NCBI RefSeq assembly: GCF_013282095.1
Contig: NZ_BLTJ01000002.1
Location: 62,001 to 126,000 of the forward strand
DNA: 64,000 bases
Reading direction: 5' to 3'
From: Enterocloster alcoholdehydrogenati
GTDB taxonomy: Bacteria > Bacillota > Clostridia > Lachnospirales > Lachnospiraceae
In this document: positions 8,614-17,066 of the stretch, piece after piece
How the letters are laid out: each line of letters starts with the position of its first letter
How positions within the stretch are numbered: the stretch's first letter is position 1
Made by a program: the position numbers and the translations under genes
Notes under the pieces: generated by a model
The model's database searches: none
Told to the model about the DNA's origin: nothing
What the model saw: the letters and a program-made list of their open reading frames with translations, nothing else

Positions 8614-9315
8614 TCAGTTTTCCCTGTCTCTGTTTCCAAATAAAATAAGCAGACGCAGCAGCTGAAGAATGGAGGCAGCGGCAGCGGCCACATAGGTTAA
8701 CGCGGCAGCTCCCAGCACCTTTCTTGCCTGTCCTACCTCCTGTCCCTGCAGGATCCCGATGGAATCGAGAAGCCTGACCGCCCGGTGGGATGCGTTGTAC
8801 TCCACCGGCAGCGTCACCAGCTGAAACAGCACAGACAGGGAGAACAGCAGGATTCCCACATTGACCAGGATTCCTCCGCCGATAAAAAAGCCGATGAGAA
8901 TCAGAGGCCATGAAATCTGCGCTCCAAAGTTAGCGGCAGGCACCAGGGCAGCACGCAGACGCAGCGGAGCGTACTCCTGCGCATCCTGCATGGCATGGCC
9001 GCACTCATGGGCCGCAACGCCGATGGCTGCGATGGAAGTGGCTCCATAGACCGCATCCGACAGATTCACTGTCTTGGTTCTGGGATCATAGTGATCCGTC
9101 AGACGGCCGGATACATGGCGGACCGTCACATCATAAATCCCCTGGGAGCGCAAAAGCTGTTCTGCCGCCTGGGCTCCCGTCATGCCGCAGCGGCTGCGGA
9201 TGCCGGAATAGGTGGCATAGGTAGCATTTAACCGGGCCGAGGCGGCCAGGGAAAGGGCTACGCCGATGAGAATGAGGACGTAGGTTGGATCAAAATAAAA
9301 CGGACTGTAAAACAT
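8614..9315 (-). CDS. Membrane zinc metallopeptidase, YugP family
   Basis: 233 residues with an N-terminal membrane helix (YVLILIGVALSLAASA), a zinc-binding HECGH at about residue 107 inside VAAHECGHAMQDAQ, and three C-terminal hydrophobic segments. This is the Zn_peptidase_2/YugP family, common in Firmicutes, with no firmly established substrate. It lies between fmt and rsmB, where B. subtilis has no such gene. Its insertion in this housekeeping operon is typical of clostridia as far as I know. Membrane protein quality control is an inference from the fold only. Confidence 0.85.
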   Translation of the reverse strand: MFYSPFYFDPTYVLILIGVALSLAASARLNATYATYSGIRSRCGMTGAQAAEQLLRSQGIYDVTVRHVSGRLTDHYDPRTKTVNLSDAVYGATSIAAIGVAAHECGHAMQDAQEYAPLRLRAALVPAANFGAQISWPLILIGFFIGGGILVNVGILLFSLSVLFQLVTLPVEYNASHRAVRLLDSIGILQGQEVGQARKVLGAAALTYVAAAAASILQLLRLLILFGNRDREN

Positions 9316-9365
9316 TTACATTCACTCTCTTTCTTTGAATAAAGGGCCGGTATGGGAGCCAGAGG

Positions 9366-10301
9366 CTACTTTCCCAGGATCTCGCCTTTTTCTATGGTAT
9401 AACCTCTCAGGAAGGTTTCCACATCCATTCGCTTTTTTCCCTCCAGCTGAAGTTCCCGAATGGACAAAAGCGCCTCTCCCGCAGCCACTATAAGGCTGTG
9501 GGGATCGGTGCGGATGATCTGACCTGGGGCTGCCCCGTCAGATGACTCCTTAAGGACATCTGCGTCCCAGATCTTTAATGTTTTTCCGTGCACAAATGTG
9601 TAGGCGCTGGGCCATGGATTAAGCCCCCGGATCAGCCGTTCGATGGCGGCTGCTTCCATGGACCAGTCGATCTGGCCCAGAGATTTTGTAAGCATCTTCG
9701 CATATGTGGAATCCTCATCTGTTTGAGGCGTGCGGACTGCGGTACCGGCCTTAAGCTTCTCCAGGGTGGAAAGGATCAGCGGGCCGCCTGCCTGACTTAA
9801 TTTGTCAAAAAGGCTTCCTCCCGTTTCCTTGGGATCCAGGGGGATTACCGTCTTTTCCAGCATATCACCGGTGTCAAGGCCCACGTCCATCATCATGGTA
9901 GTAACGCCTGTCTCCTTCTCCCCGTCGATCACCGCCCACTGGATAGGCGCTGCGCCGCGGTACTTAGGCAGAAGGGATGCATGGATGTTGATACAGCCGT
10001 AAGGCGGCAGGTCTAAAATATCCCTGGAAAGGATCTGGCCGAAGGCAATGACCACAATCACCTCCGGCTGAAGATTTCTGAGAATTTCAACAAAGGCGGG
10101 ATCCTTTACCTTTTCCGGCTGGTACACCGGGATACCGTACGCCAGCGCCTGAACCTTCACCGGCGTCATCTGCAGTTCTTTGCCTCTGCCCCTGGGGCGG
10201 TCCGGCTGGGTCACTACAGCGGCCACCTCATGTCCGGCCTCCACAAGAGCCTTTAATGCCGGAACGGAAAAATCCGGCGTTCCCATAAATACGATGCGCA
10301 T
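9366..10301 (-). CDS. fmt: Methionyl-tRNA formyltransferase
   Basis: 311 residues, family length. It transfers a formyl group from 10-formyl-THF to initiator Met-tRNA. Visible: MRIVFMGTPDFSVPAL at the start, the catalytic segment HASLLPKYRGAAPIQW with the family Asn-His-Asp set (INIH upstream, DVGLDTGDM downstream), and a C-terminal OB-like domain. It follows def by one base, so formylation and deformylation enzymes are made together. The formyl donor links it to formate-tetrahydrofolate ligase encoded at 20080-21750. Confidence 0.96.
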   Translation of the reverse strand: MRIVFMGTPDFSVPALKALVEAGHEVAAVVTQPDRPRGRGKELQMTPVKVQALAYGIPVYQPEKVKDPAFVEILRNLQPEVIVVIAFGQILSRDILDLPPYGCINIHASLLPKYRGAAPIQWAVIDGEKETGVTTMMMDVGLDTGDMLEKTVIPLDPKETGGSLFDKLSQAGGPLILSTLEKLKAGTAVRTPQTDEDSTYAKMLTKSLGQIDWSMEAAAIERLIRGLNPWPSAYTFVHGKTLKIWDADVLKESSDGAAPGQIIRTDPHSLIVAAGEALLSIRELQLEGKKRMDVETFLRGYTIEKGEILGK

Positions 10302-10302
10302 T

Positions 10303-10785
10303 TTAATTCTCCTCTTCTTCCTCAGCCTCTGTATCCATCAGTTCTCCCTCGACTAACTCTACATAAAGCTGGCCCTCCAGGTGGGCACATTCATGGCAGA
10401 TGGCTCTTGCAAGAAGTCCCTCTCCCTCAAGTTCAAACGGTTCCATATTTTCATCCAGAGCACGCACCTTTACATACTCCGGCCGAGTCACGATGCCTGA
10501 CTTTCCCGGAACACTCAGGCACCCCTCGTATCCCGTCTGTTCGCCCTTCCGGTCAATGATCTCCGGATTAATCAGCACATACTGGCTGCCGTCCTCCACA
10601 TCGATCACCACAATCTTCTTTAAAATGCCCACCTGGGGAGCCGCAAGGCCTACGCCGTTTGCTTCATACATGGTCTCAAACATATCTTCGATCAGCTCGG
10701 CGGTACGTTTGCTCATCTCCTTTACAGGCTTACATTTCTTAGTTAATACTTCATCTCCAATTACGCGAATCTGACGGACTGCCAT
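10303..10785 (-). CDS. def: Peptide deformylase
   Basis: About 160 residues. It removes the N-formyl group from nascent proteins and is a metal hydrolase (usually Fe2+). The three family motifs are present: GVGLAAPQ near residue 42, EGCLSVP near 88 with the metal-ligand cysteine, and HECAH near 130 with both histidines and the catalytic glutamate. The fourth position of the last motif is Ala, where most family members have Asp (HExDH). Start taken at the ATG at 10783-10785 with AAAGGAG about 11 bases upstream. The C-terminus is a run of glutamates. Confidence 0.94.
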   Translation of the reverse strand: MAVRQIRVIGDEVLTKKCKPVKEMSKRTAELIEDMFETMYEANGVGLAAPQVGILKKIVVIDVEDGSQYVLINPEIIDRKGEQTGYEGCLSVPGKSGIVTRPEYVKVRALDENMEPFELEGEGLLARAICHECAHLEGQLYVELVEGELMDTEAEEEEEN

Positions 10786-10898
10786 CTTTATTATCTCTCC
10801 TTTTTCTGTGTTCAAACCATCCCTAAGCACCCAGGCTGCCGGCGTGTGTCCTCCCTATATGGAAGAGGATGGTGAAAATGCTCCGGCATCGTTTGCGG

Positions 10899-13184
10899 CT
10901 ACAGATCAAGATCTGACTGCAGCGCCACGCCCTCCAGGCCCTCTAAGCAGGCCTCGGCCATTTTCCTGATGTGTATCAGTATATCATAGTTTTCATTCTT
11001 TATATATAAAATTTTTCTGTAAATATCATTAACTTTGTACACAGGGGCATTAACCGGGCCGATAAACGGTATCTGTTTTCCGGGAAAACGGTCGGGAAAT
11101 GTCTCTGCCATGGCAGCAAGAGCCCCAGCGGCCCGATCTAAACGGTCCTCCCTGTGATCTGAAATCTGCAGGGTCAGAAGCCCCACTGCCGGCGGATAAC
11201 CCAAAAGCCTTCTGTAATTCATCTCCTGCTCATAAAAGCCCTCATAGTCCTGACGTGCGGCCATCTGAATACTGTAATGATCCGGCTGATACGTCTGGAT
11301 CACCATATTGCCCGGTATGCTGCTCCGTCCCGCCCGGCCTGCCGCCTGGGTTAAAAGTTCAAAGGTCTCTTCGCTGCACCGGTAGTCCGGCGCATATAAG
11401 GACAGATCTGCCGCCAGCGCCCCTACCAGGGTAACCTTTGGAAAATCATGCCCCTTTACAATCATCTGGGTGCCAATGAGGATGTCTGCCTCCCCTCTCG
11501 CAAACGCAGACAATATTTCCTGATGTCCACCCTTTTTTGACGTGGTATCCATATCCATGCGCAGGATCCGCGCCTTTGGAAACATCTTTGCAGCCATCTC
11601 CTCGATCTTCTGGGTGCCGGTGCCGAAAGGGGCGATATAAGGGGAGCCGCAGACGGGGCAAAGCTTTGGCTGTGCGATCCTGTGGCCGCAGTAATGGCAC
11701 ATCAGGCTGCCGTCTCTGTGAAGCGTCAGAGTCACATCGCAGTGAGGGCACTTAATGGCCTCCCCGCAGGAGCGGCAGGAAACAAAATTAGCATAGCCCC
11801 GGCGGTTGATAAAGAGCATGGACTGCTCCCCCTTGCTCAGCCGATCCTCTAAAAGTTCCTTTAGCCTGCGGCTGAAAATGGAGCGGTTTTTAGCCCTGAG
11901 TTCTTCTCTCAGATCCACAATCTCCGTCTGGGCAAGGGCTGCATCCGCCTTTGCCCGGCAGGTCAGCTTAAACAAGCGGTATTCTCCCAGCAGTGCTTTT
12001 GTGTAGGACTCCATGGAAGGGGTGGCGGAGCCCAGCACAAGAAGCGCCCCGCTTATCCCTGCAAGCTCTCCCGCCGCCTCCCTCGCATCATAGCGGGGAG
12101 CCAGTTCGCTCTGATATGCGTTTTCATGTTCCTCATCGATGATAATAAGCCCCAGCCGCTCAAAAGGCGCAAAAAGGGCGGATCTCGGCCCGATGATCAT
12201 ATCAATATCCCCTGTGCGCGCCCTCTCATACTGATCGTAGCGCTCTCCGGCGGACATTCGTGAATGAAGAACCGAGACGCGGTTTCCGAAACGAAGGTAA
12301 AAGCGCATAACAGTCTGCCAGGTCAGGGAAATCTCCGGAATCAAAAGGATCGCCTGCTTTTCCTGAGCCGTCACATGGCTGATCAGTTCCATATAGACCT
12401 CGGTTTTACCGCTGCCTGTAATTCCGTGGATCAGGCAGGTGCTGCGAATCCCCTGATCATATTCCCTGCAAATGGCCTGAGAGACCATCCTCTGCTGTTC
12501 ATTCAGCACCGGCGGCTGCCAGCCGGCTGCCGGTAAGGCCTCGGCCGCCTCTTTCCTTTCCCCGGCCAGAAGGCGTTTCATCTCCAAAAGAGGATTTCTG
12601 TACTTTTCCACTACTTCTACGCGGATCAGCCCTGCCTCTTCCAAAGGGCGAAGAGCCGCCGCAGTCAGATTCAGCCGATTTACCGTCTCATCGTAAGGCA
12701 CGGGATTTTTTTCTTTTAAAAGAGAGAACAGGCGAAGCCTGGCGCTGTATTTCCTGCGTTGGGCCAAAGCCAGGGCCTCGCGAAAGGCGTCCTCTTTTGC
12801 AATCAGACGGATCTGACGCTTTGGAGCCTCCTTTATCTTTTGCTTTACCGGGAGAACGGTCTTAAGAGCCTGGTTCATGGTAGAGCCATAGCGTTCTTTC
12901 ATCCACCAGGCAAGCCAGATCAGCTGAGACTGGGCTGTGACGCTTTCCCTTACAATGCCCTCAATCTCTTTTAATTTTGAAACCTCATATTCCGGCCGGT
13001 CAGTCAGCTCCACCACATATCCTTTTCTTCTGCGGTTTCCCGCTCCAAAAGGGATGTACACCTGCTGCCCCGCCGCAAGCTTTCCCCAAAGGCGCTCCGG
13101 GACCCGATACTGGAATACCCGGTCCACGCTCTCATGAGAAATATCTATGATAATGTTTGCATATATTCCCCTCAAAGTTCTCAT
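10899..13184 (-). CDS. priA: Primosomal protein N' (replication restart helicase)
   Basis: 761 residues. It recognises stalled forks and reloads the replicative helicase. N-terminal DNA-binding domain; superfamily 2 helicase motifs GITGSGKTEVY (Walker A) and DEEHENAY (Walker B). A zinc-binding module has four Cys pairs between about residues 460 and 510 (CRSCG, CPHC, CHYCG, CPVCG), and GRAGRSSIPG is motif VI. It is the first gene of the long operon; a candidate promoter lies about 60 bases upstream and the terminator of the preceding chemoreceptor gene lies beyond that. The ribosome site GAAGGA precedes the ATG closely. Confidence 0.96.
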   Translation of the reverse strand: MRTLRGIYANIIIDISHESVDRVFQYRVPERLWGKLAAGQQVYIPFGAGNRRRKGYVVELTDRPEYEVSKLKEIEGIVRESVTAQSQLIWLAWWMKERYGSTMNQALKTVLPVKQKIKEAPKRQIRLIAKEDAFREALALAQRRKYSARLRLFSLLKEKNPVPYDETVNRLNLTAAALRPLEEAGLIRVEVVEKYRNPLLEMKRLLAGERKEAAEALPAAGWQPPVLNEQQRMVSQAICREYDQGIRSTCLIHGITGSGKTEVYMELISHVTAQEKQAILLIPEISLTWQTVMRFYLRFGNRVSVLHSRMSAGERYDQYERARTGDIDMIIGPRSALFAPFERLGLIIIDEEHENAYQSELAPRYDAREAAGELAGISGALLVLGSATPSMESYTKALLGEYRLFKLTCRAKADAALAQTEIVDLREELRAKNRSIFSRRLKELLEDRLSKGEQSMLFINRRGYANFVSCRSCGEAIKCPHCDVTLTLHRDGSLMCHYCGHRIAQPKLCPVCGSPYIAPFGTGTQKIEEMAAKMFPKARILRMDMDTTSKKGGHQEILSAFARGEADILIGTQMIVKGHDFPKVTLVGALAADLSLYAPDYRCSEETFELLTQAAGRAGRSSIPGNMVIQTYQPDHYSIQMAARQDYEGFYEQEMNYRRLLGYPPAVGLLTLQISDHREDRLDRAAGALAAMAETFPDRFPGKQIPFIGPVNAPVYKVNDIYRKILYIKNENYDILIHIRKMAEACLEGLEGVALQSDLDL

Positions 13185-13247
13185 CCATCCTTCTGTTCCC
13201 CTTTGTCGCCTGTTTTTCCGGCCGGCAGTCAGGGTATCTGTCCACTG

Positions 13248-13276
13248 ATGTTATCATAAATATCCTCTCTTTGCAA
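13248..13276 (-). promoter_or_regulatory. Candidate sigma-A promoter for the priA operon
   Basis: Minus strand TTGCAA (13271-13276), a 17-base spacer, and TAACAT (13248-13253). Each hexamer matches consensus in four of six positions. It lies between the terminator at 13314-13353 and the priA start, the expected place for an operon promoter. Confidence 0.45.
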
Positions 13277-13313
13277 GGCTCACTGTTTTGCCTCCCGCCG
13301 GATCTGCCAGACG

Positions 13314-13353
13314 CCAAAAGACCCCCGGCCTTGTTCGGCCAGAGGTCTTTTGG
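13314..13353 (-). terminator. Rho-independent terminator after the chemoreceptor gene
   Basis: Inverted repeat CCAAAAGACC (13314-13323) and GGTCTTTTGG (13344-13353) around an inner GGCC-rich stem, with a TCTTTT run in the 3' arm on either strand. It lies 45 bases past the stop of the methyl-accepting protein gene. Confidence 0.8.
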
Positions 13354-13397
13354 ATACCATACCACATTTTTCTGAAGGGAAGCTCCCTTTTTCATCT

Positions 13398-15392
13398 CTA
13401 CAGCTTAAACTGCTGGATCATGCCCTTTAATACCTGGGCCTGGCTGGAAAGCTCCTCGCTGGTAGCCGCACTCTCCTCCGCTGTAGCAGAATTAGCCTGG
13501 ACTACGCTTCCGATCTGCTCGATGCCGCTGTTGATCTGGACAATCATACGGGTCTGTTCCGCTGAAGTTTCCGTTACCTTGCGGATCGCTTCTACCACCC
13601 CGCCTGCGTGTTCTGCTACCCGATCCAGCGTCATTCGGGTTGTCTGGGTTGCCTCGGCTCCCTTATGCACCGCACTGACAGAGGACTCGATCAGGGTCCG
13701 AATCTCCTGGGAGGCGTCTGAACTCTTTGACGCCAGCCCTCTCACCTCATCCGCCACCACGGCAAAGCCCTTTCCGGCCTGCCCGGCCCGAGCAGCCTCT
13801 ACCGCAGCGTTTAAAGCCAGGATATTGGTCTGGAAGGCGATATCCTCAATGGTGCGTATAATATGGGTGATCTTCTCAGAGCTTACGCTGACCTCTGTCA
13901 TAATGTCGGACAGCAGTTTCATCTGGCGTATACTCTCGGTCACAGCTTCATTTGCCTGGGCTACCTTGCCGTTGGCCCTCTGGATATCGTCCTCATTAGA
14001 CTTGATCTGCGCGGCAATATCCCGGATGGAAGAGCCAAGGGTGTCTACGGAAGATACCTGCTCTGTGGCTCCCTGGGCCAGCGCCTGCGCACCGGAGGAC
14101 ACCTGTTCGGCTCCGCTGTCTACCGTCTCAGAAGCCCTTCGGATTCCTGAGATTAGATTGCCCATCTGATCGGCAAAGCCTCGGATGGCTGTCTGAATGG
14201 GCGCAAAGTCCCCTTTGAACGTCATCTCAGAGCGGTGTGTCAGATCACCCTCGGCCAGATGCTGCATACTGACGGCAATCTCATTTACATAGGCAGAAAG
14301 CGTCTCAGTACAGGAACGGATGGATTCTGCGATTTCGCCGATCTCATCATCTCCTGTATGGTCAAGCTGAATATGCAGATTGCCTTCGCTCATCTGCTGA
14401 AGCGCCCAGTTGATGTCTGATACGGGCCGGAGCCTGCGCATAATGGAGAAACGCTGGGCCAGGATCACTGCCAGGATCGTAACAGCAAAGAACAGTACCA
14501 GAATGGATATGATGGCAAAGGTCTGGCTGAAATATTCCTGTCCGGTCATAGTCACAATGATCTTCCAGCCATAATCGGAAAGTTCATTGGCCATAGCCCT
14601 TCTTGGCACTCCATTTGCTGTATAGCGGAACAGCCTGCCCGTAGGTTCTGAAAGTTCCTTCTCCAGAGCCGCTCCCTCTGAACCGGTTTCCGAAAATGCC
14701 TTTCCGACCATGCTTTGATCCCCATAACCGATGACGATGCCATCATCGCTCAGAGCCGCCAGATATCCGCTGCTGCCAAAGGACAGGTTTCCTAAAAACT
14801 CAGAAAGCTGCGCAAGGTCAAGATCCATGCAGAACAGTCCGGTAATATTCCCGTCTGTTTTCACGGGTACTGAAATCGTAATGCACATCTTGCCTGTCAC
14901 GCTGTCCGTATAGGGCTGTGTCACATAAAGAGACGCATTCTTTACGGAGTTGTAATACTCCTTTTCGTTTAATACGATATCAAGACGGCTGCCGTCTTCT
15001 CCGTAAAGATTGTTCTCCGAAATGCTCCCTACACCCAGACCGAGAATCGCAGGATATTCATTTTTCAGTTCTGTCATGACTGCCACTCCATCGGCAAAAT
15101 CAGGAGAATCAGACATGGGCACCTCCGCCGTAGCAGCTCCTGTCATACGCTGGATGGCAGGTATATCCGCAATGGTCTGGGTCAGATTCTCATACTGCTT
15201 CACAAACTGCCTGGCCTGTTCTGTTCCATTGGTCAGCGTCTGTTCCAGAAATGCATCCTGCTTGGTGTTCATAGCGAAATTGATCAGCGCTCCCATACAC
15301 AGCGCCACAAGAAGGTTGGATACTAACAAAATCAACGCGGAATAACGCACTACCACAGTGGACAGACGTTTCTTTCGTGTCCCATTTTTCAT
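13398..15392 (-). CDS. Methyl-accepting chemotaxis protein
   Basis: 664 residues. Membrane helix at about 15-40, a double-Cache-like extracellular sensor (about 45-285, with the PYTDSVTGKMCITISVPV segment typical of these folds) and a second helix near 290-315. A HAMP domain and a second HAMP-like unit (HLAEGDLTHRSE) follow, then a long signalling coiled coil whose tip is IAFQTNILALNAAVEAARAG. The tip contacts CheA and CheW in polar arrays. The ligand is unknown: the arginine/tryptophan/tyrosine motif of amino-acid-binding dCache sensors was not recognised. It stands alone between two terminators, with a sigma-28-like element upstream. Confidence 0.95.
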   Translation of the reverse strand: MKNGTRKKRLSTVVVRYSALILLVSNLLVALCMGALINFAMNTKQDAFLEQTLTNGTEQARQFVKQYENLTQTIADIPAIQRMTGAATAEVPMSDSPDFADGVAVMTELKNEYPAILGLGVGSISENNLYGEDGSRLDIVLNEKEYYNSVKNASLYVTQPYTDSVTGKMCITISVPVKTDGNITGLFCMDLDLAQLSEFLGNLSFGSSGYLAALSDDGIVIGYGDQSMVGKAFSETGSEGAALEKELSEPTGRLFRYTANGVPRRAMANELSDYGWKIIVTMTGQEYFSQTFAIISILVLFFAVTILAVILAQRFSIMRRLRPVSDINWALQQMSEGNLHIQLDHTGDDEIGEIAESIRSCTETLSAYVNEIAVSMQHLAEGDLTHRSEMTFKGDFAPIQTAIRGFADQMGNLISGIRRASETVDSGAEQVSSGAQALAQGATEQVSSVDTLGSSIRDIAAQIKSNEDDIQRANGKVAQANEAVTESIRQMKLLSDIMTEVSVSSEKITHIIRTIEDIAFQTNILALNAAVEAARAGQAGKGFAVVADEVRGLASKSSDASQEIRTLIESSVSAVHKGAEATQTTRMTLDRVAEHAGGVVEAIRKVTETSAEQTRMIVQINSGIEQIGSVVQANSATAEESAATSEELSSQAQVLKGMIQQFKL

Positions 15393-15497
15393 AAATCACT
15401 CTTCCTTTCCAGCTACACCCTCCCACATTCTGCGTGCTCTTCAGGCAGTTCCTCTCTTATGGGGCTGAGAATGAAACTTCTGAAAACACACTTAATT

Positions 15498-15505
15498 TTA
15501 TCGGC
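15498..15505 (-). promoter_or_regulatory. Sigma-28 (SigD/FliA) type -10 element for the chemoreceptor
   Basis: Minus strand GCCGATAA at 15498-15505 matches seven of eight positions of the motility sigma -10 consensus GCCGATAT. A -35 TAAA at 14-16 bases upstream is not clear (TATG or TTAT at best), so the call rests on the -10 and on the gene downstream being a chemoreceptor. It is 105 bases before the start codon. Confidence 0.55.
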
Positions 15506-15523
15506 TTCTTTTTTCCGTTCATA

Positions 15524-15554
15524 AGATAAAGAACCGCAGTTTTTACACTGCGGT
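15524..15554 (-). terminator. Terminator after the M18 aminopeptidase gene
   Basis: Stem ACCGCAGT (15533-15540) with ACTGCGGT (15547-15554), six-base loop, followed on the minus strand by the T-rich TTCTTTATCTT. It lies 46 bases beyond the stop of the upstream gene. Confidence 0.8.
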
Positions 15555-15600
15555 CCGTACTGTATTTCATACATCCTGATTTATTTTATTAAGCAGGGCA

Positions 15601-16929
15601 TTATCTCATCTGATAACAGCCCTTTCCCTCTGCCTTTAAACAGGTGTCAAAGAATGTCTTTGCCGCCTGGATCAGATAACAGGTGTCCTTGACTCCGGCT
15701 GTCTCATACGGAGAGTGCATCGCCAGCTGCGGCAGGCCGATATCCACTGTATTAAGCGCCACATGAGCATTGGAAATATTTCCCAACGTAGAGCCGCCTG
15801 CCACATCCGAGCGGTTTGTGAAGGTCTGGCACGGAACTCCCGCCTTCCGGCAGATGGCTTTAAACATAGCCGCAGACACAGCGTCTGTGGTGTACTTCTG
15901 GTTTGCATTATACTTGATCACGATGCCTTCGTTAATGGCCGGGCGGTTAGTGGGATCTGCGATCTCGCCGTAGTTGGGATGGACGGCATGCGCATTGTCG
16001 GCAGATACCATGAAGCTGGATGCCAGAGCCATCAGGTATTCTTCCTCCGTGCGGCCCAGGCTGCGGTTTACCCGGCGCAGGGTGTCCTCTAAGAAGGTGG
16101 AATCAGCGCCCTGCTTAGTGCCGCTTCCCACTTCCTCATTATCAAATACGGCTGCTACGGATACACAGGAGGGATTTTCTCCCGCTAACAGGCCTTTTAC
16201 GGAAGCAAAGGCGCACTGAAGGTCATCCAGGCGGCCGCAGGAAAGATATGCTTCATCTGCGCCCCAGACTGTTCCCTTTTCACGGTTGTATAAAAACAGA
16301 TCATGGCCCAGAATACTCTCCTCCTTTATCCCTGCCGCCTCTGCCATCACAGACATAAAGGTTCCCTTTGCCTCCATGCTGCCGAAAATAGGAAGGGTAT
16401 CCTTCTGGGGGTTGTATTTGTAACCGTCATTTACCTGACGGTTCATATGGATTGCCAGATTAGGAATCATCACAAGATCCTTATCCACATTCACCAGCCT
16501 GGAAACGAGACGCCCATCCTCCTCGGTCACAAGACGGCCTGCGATGGATAATGGACGGTCAAACCATGGGGAAATAATCATTCCGCCATATTTTTCCACG
16601 TTTAATTTGATATAATGGCCCTCTGCCTCCATCTCCGGATTCTCCTTGATCTTAAAAGAAGGTGAATCGCTGTGGCTTGCCATAATCTGAAAACCGGTAA
16701 AATCAGCCGCCGGCACCTTAAAGGCAATGACAGAGGACTGGTTGCGGGTCACATAGTAAGAACCTCCTGCTGCCAGTTTCCAGCTTTCTTCCTCCCTCAA
16801 TTCCTCAAAACCGGCCTCTTTTAACATAGCCTCTATGTTTGCTACTGCGTGAAAGCTGCTGGGACTTTCCTCTAAAAAGTGCAGTAATTCCTCTGCCGTC
16901 TGCCGGCAGGTTTCCTTTGTCAGTTCCAT
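15601..16929 (-). CDS. M18 family aminopeptidase
   Basis: 442 residues, full family length. A cytoplasmic dizinc exopeptidase that trims N-terminal residues, acidic ones preferred in characterised homologues. Metal and catalytic residues are visible in MASHSDSPSFKI (His and Asp), FDNEEVGSGT (paired Glu), SADNAHAVHPNY (Asp) and LAMHSPYE near the C-terminus (His). Ribosome site AGGAGG is 7 bases before the ATG. It is a single-gene unit: a terminator follows, and murF ends upstream. B. subtilis has no close operon counterpart. Confidence 0.92.
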   Translation of the reverse strand: MELTKETCRQTAEELLHFLEESPSSFHAVANIEAMLKEAGFEELREEESWKLAAGGSYYVTRNQSSVIAFKVPAADFTGFQIMASHSDSPSFKIKENPEMEAEGHYIKLNVEKYGGMIISPWFDRPLSIAGRLVTEEDGRLVSRLVNVDKDLVMIPNLAIHMNRQVNDGYKYNPQKDTLPIFGSMEAKGTFMSVMAEAAGIKEESILGHDLFLYNREKGTVWGADEAYLSCGRLDDLQCAFASVKGLLAGENPSCVSVAAVFDNEEVGSGTKQGADSTFLEDTLRRVNRSLGRTEEEYLMALASSFMVSADNAHAVHPNYGEIADPTNRPAINEGIVIKYNANQKYTTDAVSAAMFKAICRKAGVPCQTFTNRSDVAGGSTLGNISNAHVALNTVDIGLPQLAMHSPYETAGVKDTCYLIQAAKTFFDTCLKAEGKGCYQMR

Positions 16930-17066
16930 GATCGTTTCCTCCTGATTGATATAATAATGGATGCAGTATACTCCTTAAACCGTTCTGTATTCCGATCTGC
17001 GAGTATATTCGTGAGTTTTTTACTCACATTCTATAAAATACGGTTTTATCTCATGATTCGCCGTAT

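Noticed and set aside
17011-17027. Small hairpin GTGAGT/ACTCAC after murF
   Set aside because: Six-base stem with no following T tract on the minus strand; a second pairing (17037-17043 with 17061-17067) has a 17-base loop and overlaps the murF stop. Not convincing as a terminator.
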